64,000 nt of DNA. Origin: Rallus limicola (taxonomy: Eukaryota; Chordata; Aves; Gruiformes; Rallidae). The notes under the pieces were generated by a model. That model saw nothing but the letters and a program-made list of their open reading frames with translations. It ran no database searches and was not told where the DNA came from. A program made the translations under genes and the position numbers. Of this stretch, positions 13,843-24,440 are shown one piece after another. Numbering within the stretch: the first letter of the stretch is position 1; every line of letters begins with the position of its first letter. The stretch spans positions 103,634,211 through 103,698,210 of the forward strand of contig JAKCOZ010000001.1 of assembly GCA_022605955.1 (NCBI GenBank), written 5' to 3'.

Positions 13843-14108
13843 ATACCAGTCACAGACACAGGAAAGGATCAATCTGAGGACCTGTGTCATGGAATTATCA
13901 ATGAAACTGTACTGTCTGCCACACAAAGAACCAGAAAAATTGTTTTGGACTGGACCTTCTTTGGTATCTTCTCAGCTTTGTGACATGCACACTGTCAAAA
14001 GCAGGTTCCAAGTTTTCTGGTGTAGAGGAAGAATTGCCCAACCGCAAATACAGTTCAGTTCTGCACAATGGACAGTCTGGCACCAGGCTACTCAGCCAAC
14101 TATTTGAG
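13843..14108 (+). ncRNA. candidate plus-strand exon, antisense side of CLDN17
   Basis: A 266-base segment is bounded by a strong acceptor-like sequence (pyrimidine run ending in TTTTTTTTCAG at 13,842) and a near-consensus donor (GAG followed by GTAAGC, GT at 14,109-14,110). Inside it, an ATG frame at 13,889-14,107 encodes 72 residues with no recognisable domain and stops two bases before the donor. This ORF looks incidental. If spliced, the transcript would run toward, and possibly across, the minus-strand CLDN17 gene. It may be a lncRNA exon, but chance pairing of splice signals is common in intergenic DNA. Confidence 0.25.
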
Positions 14109-14243
14109 GTAAGCCTTGTGAACGCAAAGCAGTCAGAACAGGATTAGGTCACAGCTTTGGTGGGCGTGATGGAAGGTGTAGGCAGGGTCTCTTGATCCTC
14201 CAACAGGCAATCGGGGATTGCACATTCACATCGCCTGTCTTGT

Positions 14244-14249
14244 TTTATT
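14244..14249 (-). terminator. candidate CLDN17 polyadenylation signal (AATAAA)
   Basis: TTTATT on the plus strand reads AATAAA on the minus strand, about 770 bases after the CLDN17 stop codon. A nearer variant, ATTAAA, lies at 14,950-14,955, about 60 bases after the stop. Sequence alone does not decide which is used. Confidence 0.35.
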
Positions 14250-15015
14250 GTACTTGACATTAGCACAGTGCTTGAAAATGCATAAAGACAGATGGTCTGT
14301 CCTGAATTAGGTGCTACCTATAGAAGCTGGAAAAGACAAGAGGTAGCAAGCGACAGAAAGGTAATGTATTCATGGCAAAGGCTGGTGAAGTGATTAAAAA
14401 TTGTATTATTTCATGAGCTAGATTTCATGGCCTGCAGAAGAGATATGAAGGATACAGCAGTTCCACAAGCACCTATCAAATCCATAGTCAATCACAAAGG
14501 CCTCTGATGGGAGGACATGAACATTCGTATGCCAGCATTGGAAGGCTTCTCTATTCATTCAGCAGCTGCTAGAGCCACGTTGCCTACTCCATCTTTCTCA
14601 CCACTGTTCTAGAGCAGTCCTTATGAAGACTTTACCTTAGAGTAACAAGCACTGCTCCCTTTGCACATCATGGGGTTAGGGGAGAGCAATGGTGCCTTTG
14701 CACAGCAGCTGCCTTCCTTCCAGCCCAGCCATATGCTGTTCATATACTGTTCATCTTCTCTGAGAGACTCCTGGATGCTACTGTTCCCATGCCATTCTTC
14801 AAAAAATAAAGGGTACATTTTTCCTTCTGACTGTGCTCTAACGTAATGCCCATGTAACAACATTTTCTGTAAGCACGTTACAGAGAAGATAGAGATGTCA
14901 ATAGTATACCACAAATGATCAAAATTGTTCCTCCATTACAGACTCAGAATTTAATTAGACACTGAAGCCAGTCAGTACATATCAGCATGTTAAGCAGAAA
15001 GAGCTCATGGAGCAA

Positions 15016-15675
15016 CTATACATAAGCATGCACGCTCTGGGACAGCCCTCCTGCAAAGTCAGGTTTGCGCAACCTGTGACGGGAAAGCCTGGATTTTGAG
15101 GAGGCATCAGCCCAGCACCAGAAGCTACAGTACATTACTCCCGCAGCGATGAGAAGTGCACTGCTCACCCAGCCCACGTAGAGAGCAGCTCCCAGTTCTC
15201 GTTTCAGTGGTATAGGGACTTTTGGATCATAGAAGTCATGAATGATGCTACCTCCAGTCCAGGACACAGGGATCATAACGAGGGTGCCCGTCAGGAGGAA
15301 GGCAATACCAGCCACCAGAATGAAGATACTGATGCCTTGGGGATCCTCCTTGGTCCTGTGAGTGTACTTCATACCAACAATAGCCAACAAAAAGGAAATG
15401 ATTGACAGGATCACCGCAATGCACATGAGGGCTCTGAATGCTTCCAACGGTGAGGGGAGAGCCAGGACAGAGTCATAGAATTTGCACTGCAGCCTGATAC
15501 CGAGATGACTGACGCAGTCCATCCACAGTCCTTCCCAGATGGTCTCAAACACCACGATGTTGCTATCAATGTGTGCAGAAACCCTCCACTGCGGCATAAA
15601 TGTGGCTACCAAAGTCCCGACCATGCCGACACCTCCGAATATTAGAGCAGTGATTTGTAATGCACAGCAAGCCAT
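15016..15675 (-). CDS. CLDN17: claudin-17 (tight-junction strand protein)
   Basis: This single-exon gene encodes 219 residues, close to the roughly 224 of mammalian claudin-17. Claudin-17 is a four-span tight-junction protein that forms paracellular anion-selective channels in epithelia. Visible features: TM1 about residues 8-27; first extracellular loop with W30, G49-L50-W51 and the disulfide pair C54/C64; Lys65, the residue tied to anion selectivity; R81 before TM2 (82-102); TM3 (115-137); second loop with F148-Y149 and P151; TM4 (164-185); and a C-terminal Tyr-Val for PDZ binding to ZO proteins. The 'LQCKFY', 'LALP' and 'RALMC' stretches favour claudin-17 over claudin-8, as does its position. 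The ATG has a good context (A at -3, G at +4). Unlike the claudin-8 neighbour, the juxtamembrane cysteines after TM2 are absent (Tyr104, Arg107), while C183 and C187 remain after TM4. The frame is intact. It is certainly a claudin; the orthology call is slightly less sure. Confidence 0.93.
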   Translation of the reverse strand: MACCALQITALIFGGVGMVGTLVATFMPQWRVSAHIDSNIVVFETIWEGLWMDCVSHLGIRLQCKFYDSVLALPSPLEAFRALMCIAVILSIISFLLAIVGMKYTHRTKEDPQGISIFILVAGIAFLLTGTLVMIPVSWTGGSIIHDFYDPKVPIPLKRELGAALYVGWVSSALLIAAGVMYCSFWCWADASSKSRLSRHRLRKPDFAGGLSQSVHAYV

Positions 15676-15960
15676 GCTTCTTCTGGAAAAGACACCTCAA
15701 GCAAGTTGGCCTAGAAAGTCTTCCAAAATCACTTTTTCATAGAAGAGATACAAAGTATGAGAGGGAATATATCCTCCAGTAGTTTCTTCATACAGCAAGT
15801 TGTTGGCCTTTTTTTAAAAGCAGCTCGCTCCAGTCTGAGGTTCAGACAGGCAGAAATCCACTTCTGACTGGCTAGAAGGACTTGCTATTTATTTGCCTTG
15901 AAGTCCCCTCTGACTACAGTGCCTACCCATCAAGCATAACAAGTTTCCAGCCAATGGGAA
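15676..15960 (-). promoter_or_regulatory. CLDN17 5' flanking region / possible 5' UTR
   Basis: Immediately before the CLDN17 ATG, on the minus strand, a pyrimidine-rich stretch ends in TTTTCCAG (AG at 15,683-15,684). It resembles a splice acceptor seven bases before the start codon. Further upstream are a TATA-like TTTTAAAAAAA around 15,811-15,823 and an inverted CCAAT box at about 15,952. Either transcription starts here or a 5' untranslated exon is spliced in from upstream. Confidence 0.3.
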
Positions 15961-18900
15961 ACTAGGAGGGGTGTGTCATAGTTGATTTTACTGCTTCTCA
16001 TAGTGTGTCTGTAGTGATGCTATAATTAAGTAAGTGTCAAGGATTCAATTAAAGGTACCTAATTGCAGGGCTAATAATTTCTTGACTGCAAGATTGCAAC
16101 TATGTTGAAACTTAGTACAGAAAATCTGAACTTCCATCTGCTAAAGCATTATGTAAAATATGTCACTACAGTTGTTCTTATCACAAAAGCTAAACTCGGA
16201 GTGGGACTTACTGAGTGGGACTGGAAAACATCTGATTTTTATTTTTTTTTTAAATCAAGCTTGGAGGCACTTGGTGTAGCTCTTTAATGTAGATTCCTCA
16301 TTTTGATCAAATACAAAAGTATAATCATGATATTAGACAAGTACAGGAAAGTCAAGTATTCCAATCAACATCAAAGCTTTACTCTACAAGCTGCATAATT
16401 CACAAGGATGACAAAGAAAATAGCTGACAGAGTTTCACAGCTTCTGCTTTTGAATCCACAAGTAAGGTCACTCTTAGGAAATAATCCTCTATGAGACTCT
16501 CTCCACATTGGAAAGATACTGTTGTCATTATGTTCCATACTTATAATCTTCTCCAGGCAGCATTAGGAAGGATTGGGGGCAACTGTCTAATATGAAAAGG
16601 GCGAGCTTTATTTTCAATCTACCGTGCACCTTGAAAGAAGTCAGAGATCCCTCCCACAAGCATGGGTATCAGCCTGCACAGATCGCTACAAGCCTGGACA
16701 AAAATGCACGCTGAAGACTGATTTATTCACCTCAGGCAAGTTAGGAATAACTGCTGCACTATGGGTTTTTCTACTTTCTTCTCCATACCATAAGATAATA
16801 GTATATGATGACAGCTCACAGGTGGTGTTGAAATTGATGGGCTTCTGGTTACTCCAGCTCTTCAAACCAACGAGATAGCTAAAAAAAAAAAAAAGGCCCA
16901 CCAAAGACAATGAAGTCCCCTAGAAGTACTGTCAAAGAAAAGACATATTTTTCAGTTGTTTGTGAATTGTAGAGTTGTGGGCTCTGTGTGTTTGGAAATA
17001 TCAGACATTGGCTTTGATGGTACTACTTTAGTTACAGCTTTGGGTGCCTACACAACATATTCAAAGCCAATGCTAAAAAAAAAATCATGAAAAGTTAATT
17101 GCCCATCTAAAACAAAACACTCACAGGGCACAAAATCCTCTCCTTCCTACAGTTACTAACTGTAAAGAAGTAGTGCCAGATAATGCAAGTTTCATAGTAT
17201 AATGTTACATGTCCATGTGGAAAATACTCCCAAGGGGCCTGGCAATTAATTTCTGCCTTGAGGTGTGCTATCAGGAACCTGGAGAGAAAAAATGTCTTTA
17301 GCTAAGACGTGAAACTTAACCTTTAGAAACTAAATACGTGATCAGGTTTGTTCTTGTAGAGAGATGAATACTGAACCACTCTTCTGCAGACATAAAAATA
17401 GAATCCCTTGATGCAGAAAAGTTAAGGCACTTTGCTCGATGCCACAAAGAAAGAGGTGGTAGCCATGAAATCAGAAGTCATAGATGGTTACCTGTCTAGA
17501 AGAAACTCCTTTCTCTGGCAGGAGACAGTTCCCTTAGAACAAGACTGCACACAAGACCTGTGCTATTTGAGTACAGTCTCCATTTATCTTGTAGGACTTT
17601 TTTTTTTTTCTTCTTTTTACCCTCGAATTCTCATGATTTGTTATTTTAACTTCAAAACAGAAATTAACTTATTGGGGAAAAGCTCTCTCAAAACTATCAT
17701 TTAAATGTCTTTTTTTTTTTTTTCAGCAGAAGAAAAATCTCTGTGCAAAGTTTTCAGGCAGCCAGCTCTTGAAGATATACACAGCTGGAGAACAGACCAT
17801 GCTTAATGCCCTAAACCTGTTTATCTGACTGCCTTATCTAGCAGGATTGCTCTGAAATAATTTTTCCTTGCATGAGTCTGGGAGGGTCAGCCATTAAGGT
17901 CATGCATAAAATTGCGCTCTGTAACAGTCAGAGCATAGTTTCTATAGAAGATGAACTGCTCACAGGAAAACTATTAAAATGCATCATATGCTGGTTGTGT
18001 GGCATTACATCCAGAGAGTACTAAATGATTGAGTGGTTTTTTGATCTTTAATCAGAAGTAGTACATATGGTGAGTGACATCCAGTGTAGGTGTAGGCGTA
18101 AGAGAGGAACACCCAGGCTACACTGCTGTGTGTACCGGCCAGTGGCAAGACGGTTCTTGTTGTTGAAACCTGAGGGGAAGGAAGCAGGAAAAGAAAACAA
18201 ATAAAAGGCTGATTTGAAACTTGAAGCTAAATTTCAGAAAATAAAGTGTGCTACAGGAGACAGGTTGAAGAAAAAAAGTCCAGAAACACTACTAATATCT
18301 TGGAAACTTATGAGGAAAATCTTATCAACCTCTTAAATGCTGATGAAACCCTGGCTTTGCTCATCGCTGGAAGTATTACATTTTGCACAGGAGTCGTGTG
18401 TTTGAATCGGCTCAGAGGGAGCTCTTATGCCCTTGTACACCCTAGGGGACTGTGCTGCCATTTAAAGGCTCACCTCATCCTCAGAAAGAAGTGGTGAGGT
18501 GGAGGTACTTCAGAATCACTCCAATCAGCAGGCAGCTCTTAAATTAGAAATTAAATATATGCTTATATGGTGGACATGGCAGATACAATGCCTTCAGTGT
18601 CAGGTGAAAAGAAATAAAAGGAAAATCCCCATGTCCACCTGACTAGACTTTAGAGGTCTTCTGCTTCTGTGTATCATACATATGTTAAGTTATTCGGATG
18701 CTTACCTGCCTGAAGACAAGGATACCAGTTCTTCTGCACACGTCCACCCCAAAATTTGCCTTCAAAGAGGAAAGCAGTCAACCAAGGAAGCCCATAGCCT
18801 TTACACCTTATCTTTCTCTGGATCTCTGTTCAGATTTACATTTTCTCTTCCCTTCAAATCAGGATGTTAATTTGAATCTTTTCCTGGGGCAGTATCTTCT

Positions 18901-21146
18901 GTTTCCTCCCTAGCTTTTAAAATGCTGATGCCCCATGAAAAGGAGGAAGTAGAGCATCTCCAGTCCACATGATTAACAGAACTTGTCAATGATCCCCAGT
19001 GCTTAATTAATTATAGGCATCAAAAAAGTAAGCACTTAATTACCTCCCAGAAAGCAGGTTTTATTCCTCTTTGTGTATTCTATGCATACATCGAATTTTA
19101 GAGTCCTTATACATACATTTGCACCTATTTATAGACAGACTTTAAACTTGTATAAATGTGTCACGTGAAGGCCTTTATGTGACAAAATGTACAACTACAC
19201 TGTGCAAAGTTCATTATGAGTTCCCATCAAGAATAGATATCTTGGTTATGTTACAGGCTAATGAGCTAAATTTAAGGTTCACTAACATGTTTGGAACAGA
19301 CAAACACAACATTTATCAAAACCGCACTTTAGATGTGTGATCACTAAGAGTTACAATTAAATCTCTTAACCTCACAGAGGCTGGAGCTACCCAGTAAGGC
19401 TGCAAAGCTGCCCAACCACCTGCAGAGTCTGACACGGGGAGTCCAACTAACTGCCTGGGCTTTGTAGTCACTCCACATCCAGTCCCCTTGGTCAGGGGTA
19501 TGGGGTGAAGCCACACAGACCTAGATGTAAAATCTACATGTAAAATCTGCTTTGAGTGCACAACAAATAGGGTTAGGATTGTCTACAGATTCAATGTTTT
19601 GGAAACACAAGTGAATGGCATCAGTTCCTCCCTACTTGTGTCTCCCACTAGTCCATTCATTACATGCTGGGGTGATCACTTTGTTTTCAACTATTTACAC
19701 AGGCAGGTCAATGAAATCATACTTGAGTTAAATGGTCCATTACTTTCTGTGGTATTTCTATTGACTACTGTATTTTGAGGCTATTGGTGAAGCAAAAGAT
19801 GACTTGGATTCTGGTTTAATTCAGAAGAAAATGGACTGAAGCCAACAGAGGCCTTTTTATTTGCTGCCTGCACAAACATTAAAAGATGAATGCACATCTC
19901 CTTCCCCCTCTCTTCAAGCATGGCATGTTTTGGAGTGAGATGAACATCTGCTCAATGTAGCTTAGAGAGGGATTTCCCCCTGACACCTAACAGGCAGTGT
20001 ACTTGGGCACTGACCTCTAACTCTAGCTTGGAGGCAGCCCATGACTGGCAGCTGAATAGGAAAGAACTAATATTTATTTTCCGTCATCTTCCTCAGCATG
20101 TCACAGCCTGACAAAACTGCCAAACTCTTAATGATATTCCATGTCTGAGAAACCCTAGCTCGTGGACACTGTGAATGAACTCACATTCAGTGTAATAAAA
20201 CCCTACAGTAATAAAATATTAAATACTCCTTTGAGTATTTAATCCATCTAAACTGCTTCAGGCTTTTACAAGGTATTTGTCACCTCAATACTTGTGTACA
20301 GGGAGCAGCCATCCTGACGGAAATAGAACCTGCCAGAAAATATGCTATCTTACTCTACTGTTTAATGACAGGCCCTCAAAGCATTCCTCCAGGAAGCATT
20401 TGGGGGCATTCGATTGTGCCGTTCACATTAAGCTGTTGGAAATATAACAGCAGCAAATTCCCAAAGCAGTATTGATTGTTTTCATAAGAGTTAGCAGCAG
20501 AGTATACAGTTGGGCTGTTACTGGATGAAGCAGAGGGGAACTCCTTTATTTACATGATTTACTATGATGGAATAAAAGAAGATGAGAAGGTATATTCTGG
20601 CAATGTTGGCCTAAAGAGAGATGAGAGGCAAGGTCTGTAGAAATCAGTATTAGCTTTTATTAGACTGCCTGATACTGCAAAATAAACCCTAGAAGCTTGA
20701 GTTCTACCACCACTTACCTCAACCTTGTACATGTAATAACACCCACAAACCTGTCATCTCAGCATACAACAGGGTCACCATCAACACCCACACTCTCCCC
20801 TTTCTACACAAATCCAAGTACTTTATCAAACTTCTGTGTTTCTAGCCAGAACATCCTATTTCTCCTCTCTCCTTAGGACTGGGATTCACCTCTTGCCTGG
20901 AATACCCCGGATGACTCTCCCTGGCTGGCAAGCTGGGCATCACCTAAAAAGGAGTGAGCAGAACAGCCCCTGCCCATTAGGCCTGAGTAGCTGGCAGAGT
21001 TCACCTCCTGATTTATCTCAGTTCCCCTTCAAACACAGGGAGAGGAGAAGGTGCAGAGAAGGGAAGCCCTGCCCAGCCAACCAGCTGTTCCTGTACTCCC
21101 CCTAAGAACATCTTTCTGGAAGTCATAAATCAATTTGGATGTCTGA
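15961..21146. other. intergenic DNA between the claudins, nothing recognised
   Basis: About 5.2 kb with no recognisable gene or repeat family. A 12-base perfect inverted repeat occurs at 17,006-17,017 / 17,061-17,072. A T14-CAG acceptor-like run occurs at 17,710-17,726, and a perfect 11-base hairpin at 20,218-20,243. This segment is upstream of CLDN17 and may hold its distal regulatory sequence, but none is identifiable from sequence alone. Confidence 0.5.
20218..20243. repeat. perfect 11-bp inverted repeat with 4-base loop
   Basis: ATTAAATACTC (20,218-20,228) and GAGTATTTAAT (20,233-20,243) are exact reverse complements around CTTT. It is AT-rich and may be chance. Confidence 0.85.
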
Positions 21147-22118
21147 CAGAGCCAATGCCAGCCTGCTCTGAGATGCACCTGCTGCTGGCCAAGGCTGATC
21201 CCATCAGTGATAGTGGTAGTGCCTCTGTGATCACATATCTACAGGGGAAAAAACTCTGCAGCAGCAACTGCAGCTGGGAAAGAGGAGTGAGACTATGTGA
21301 GAGGGACAACTCTGAAGACACTAGGTCAGTGAAGAAGGAGGGAAGGAGGTGGTCCAAGTGCTAGAGCAGAGATTCTCCTGCAGCCCATAGAAAACCCCAC
21401 TCCAGAGCAGGTGGAGACACCTGAAGGAGGTTGTGACCCCACTGGAAGCCCATGCTGGAGCAGCCTCCTGGCAGGACCTGTTGGCCCCATGGGAGAGAGG
21501 AGCCCATGCTGGAACAGGTTTGCTGGCAGGACTTGTGACCCTGTGGGGGATCCATGCTGGAGCAGACTGGTTCTGAAGGTCAGGACCAGACTGGCACCCC
21601 TCGGAAGGAACCCGCACTGGGGCACTTTGTGAAGAACTGCAGCCTGTGGGAAAGGACTCATGTTGGAGAAGTTTGTGGAGAACTGTCCCCTGTGGGAGTG
21701 ACCCCAGGCTGAAGCAGAGGAAGAGTGTGAGGAGTCCTCCCCCTGAGGAGGACTGAGCGGCAGACACAACATGTGATGAACTCACCACAAACCCCATTCC
21801 CCAACCCCTTGTGCTGCTGAGGCAGAGGAAGTAGAGAAACTGGGAGCAAAGTAAAGCCCAGGAAGAAGGAGATTTTTTTTAAGGTTAGGTTTTATTTCTC
21901 ATTATCCTAGTCTGATGTGATCGGTAATAAATTAAATTAATTTTCCCAAGTTGAGTGTGCTTTACCAGTGAAGGTTTTTGCTGAATGATCTTTCCCTGTC
22001 CTTATTTTGACCCACAAGCCTTTCACTGCATTTTTCACTTGCCTGTTTGATTGAGCACAGGGAATGATTGAGTGGCTTTGGTGAGCACCTGTCATCCACT
22101 CATGTTTAACCCACCACA
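21147..22118 (+). mobile_element. solo LTR, avian ERVL-type endogenous retrovirus
   Basis: The segment carries the internal landmarks of a widespread avian ERVL-type LTR: 'cctgctctgagatgcacctgctgctg', repeated 'ccatgctggagcag' units, 'gaagagtgtgaggagtcctcc' and 'gtgatgaactcaccac'. Next comes an AATAAATTAAATTAATTTTCCC stretch that would hold the polyadenylation signal. It ends in 'gtttaacccaccaca' at 22,118. No gag, pol or env sequence adjoins it, so it is probably a solo LTR left by recombination. Several frames over 140 codons cross it, but they arise from its GC-rich repeated units and are not genes. The left edge is approximate. Confidence 0.8.
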
Positions 22119-24249
22119 TGCTTGCTCTCAGTACGCTTTCTCCAGCATTGTGAATCATAGCAGCTCCAAGGATGTACCACTGTCACTCTAATTTTGGAGC
22201 TGATGTGTGTCTGCACAGCAACAGCCCACAGCCTGCAAGGGCACAAATGATTCACCAGTGTGGGCACACTGCTTCCCCTTAGGGACACTCTAGTGCTGTT
22301 CCTAAATGCAGCATACTGTGTAGTCAATCAAAATAGCAAGTCCTCTGTCCATGAATAGGCAGTAGATGCTTTCATTGCAGATCTGAGATGTGTAGTTTAG
22401 CAGAGTGCAATACTTCAGAAGAAGGAGGAAAGTCTAATAATATTTCTACCAAGCATGTGTTGGGAGTTAATGGGCTGCAAGTTAGAGAAGGGGAAGAAAG
22501 AAGATAGAAGACCATCTGACATATGCAGTCTGACTTAAAAGCAAGTACAACATGGAGGAGGGAAAGACCTCAGCAATTCCAATGCTTTTACATTGGATTG
22601 GAACAGGGCTCACATTGTGAAGCAGAAAAAGGTGTGTGAAGGACCATCACAATGAGAGGATCTATATGTCTGCAGAGGACCATTGCCAATGAGGTGAAAG
22701 TGCCTGGAGCATTGAGGGAGAACATCTCCTCTGATCATGATCAAGATATTCTTTATTAATTAGACTGAACACCTTAGGGACGTGAGTGTGGATGAGGCTT
22801 AAAAATTCCTTCGGAAGTGTCTGGATTGTGAGTCCGATGGCAAAAGAGAGACTTACAGGAGTAAGGTTGATACTCAACTGGATTAATAACTCCACAGAGA
22901 AGATATTTGGTAGAACAGAAAATGTAGCCAACAAGGAAAGAAAATATGTCTAAGAGGTCAGAAAATGTAAGGAGAAAATGAGAGTCAAAAGTCAATACAA
23001 ATTACACTTTAAAAACCAAGAATAATAAAAGGTGCTACAGCCATACAAATAAAACAGCAAGGGAAGAGGCATGCTAAGATGTGAGTGTAACAAAGGTAAT
23101 TAGCCCTCCTCTTTGAATTTAACAACAGGGATATAGAAGAAGGAGAGAACTACAGAACTGCAATACTGTATCCAAGGTAGATAAAATACTCCAAATATTT
23201 ATGAGCACAAACTGAAGAGTAATTTCCACTGAAATGCAGCATGTACAGTTCCAAATGTGGTAGCAAAGCCTATTACCACATATGTCAAATCAGGAGGGAT
23301 GCTGTGTGCCTGGAGAGTGGGAAACTAAGGGAGCAAGTGGGGAGGTGGAAGACCCTGTGCACAACTAGAAACCCATTAGTCAGAACCTAATATTATAAGA
23401 TGGTTTTAAATAGCATATGAAGAGAAGAATAAATACCTAGAAGTAAATGGAAAGTTAAATGGAAAGTTAAATAAAATGCAGCACGGACTTACTTTGCGAA
23501 AAATATTGATGTTTTGTTTGGTAACATTTTCTAGAAAATACAAGCTGAGAAAAACTAAGCCATTTGGACCTTATTAAAGCATCCAACACAGCAGTGTGAA
23601 ATTAACAGAGACACTGAAGGGATGGAGAAGAGTAAAAATAATGTAATGTGGATGTGGAATCTATGAGTGAGTAAAACAACAAAAAGATATCATGGAAGAG
23701 GAACTATCATGTTCCTTTTTCCAGCCATTGATTTCTGCTACCATTGGGACGAAGGATTTCTCTGGGGTCCCATCTTACTGCCCTCAGGGATCTCGTAGTA
23801 AGGGAGGAACTGCAGCAAGGAAATTTGCATTAGACATCCAAATGGTCAATGTCCTGTCAATTATTAAGTCCCACAGCCTAGGAAAGCCAGTGAACTTGAG
23901 ACCTGGGATATCAGAAGTGCAATGCATTTAACATATACAAAGGTATTTGCTTGGTTTTGTGAATCACTTACCCCATGCTATGATAACCTGTAGTAAATAT
24001 ATTCACTGTGCTCAGCAGTGGCGAGGCTTCCTCTGGCATTCTTTGTCTGGTCTGGGGAATCAAAGAAAAAGGGGGAGCAGCCAAAACCAACCAGAGATAG
24101 TAAACAACTACAGGGAGAAATTTAATGAGCATGCCCGTGAGGAGAGAATTAGAGATGATTAAGCTAAGGAAGAGAGGTTTAAGAGGTCAGATCCTGAAAT
24201 ATGGAAAAGCCTACCTGCTTTAAAACAAAACAGTAGTTGGTTTTCTATG
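22119..24249. other. intergenic DNA, nothing recognised
   Basis: A gene-free stretch, purine-rich on the plus strand in places. A perfect 12-base tandem duplication (AAATGGAAAGTT twice) lies at 23,445-23,468. No recognisable coding or RNA gene. Confidence 0.5.
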
Positions 24250-24440
24250 CCTGCTGCTGATGGGACAAGAAAAAATGGAGCAGTCTTAGCCTTTAGTGGA
24301 TAAATTTAGTGAAAGCTTCATAAAAACATTTTTTTAATGGAAATGATAATTAAGTACTGGGATAGATTGCTACGGACATCACAGAGTAGCCACCTCTGGA
24401 AGATTTTATTGCGCACGTATCTCAGGAATAATTTTGGCAT
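24250..24440 (+). mobile_element. old CR1/L3-like LINE 3' remnant
   Basis: This is a degraded match to the 3' part of old amniote CR1-type LINEs: 'gacaagaaaaaatgg', then 'taattaagtactgggatagattgc', then 'ccacctctggaagatttt' in the expected order and spacing. It lacks the ATTCTATG ending of younger avian CR1s. Divergence is high, so the call rests on order and spacing. Confidence 0.55.

Noticed and set aside
17710..17726. A T14-CAG run resembling a strong splice acceptor.
   Set aside because: No donor or open frame follows at a sensible distance, and T-runs are common here.
21321..21797. Overlapping frames of 148-158 codons on the minus strand.
   Set aside because: They lie inside the ERVL-type LTR and reflect its repeated GC-rich units.
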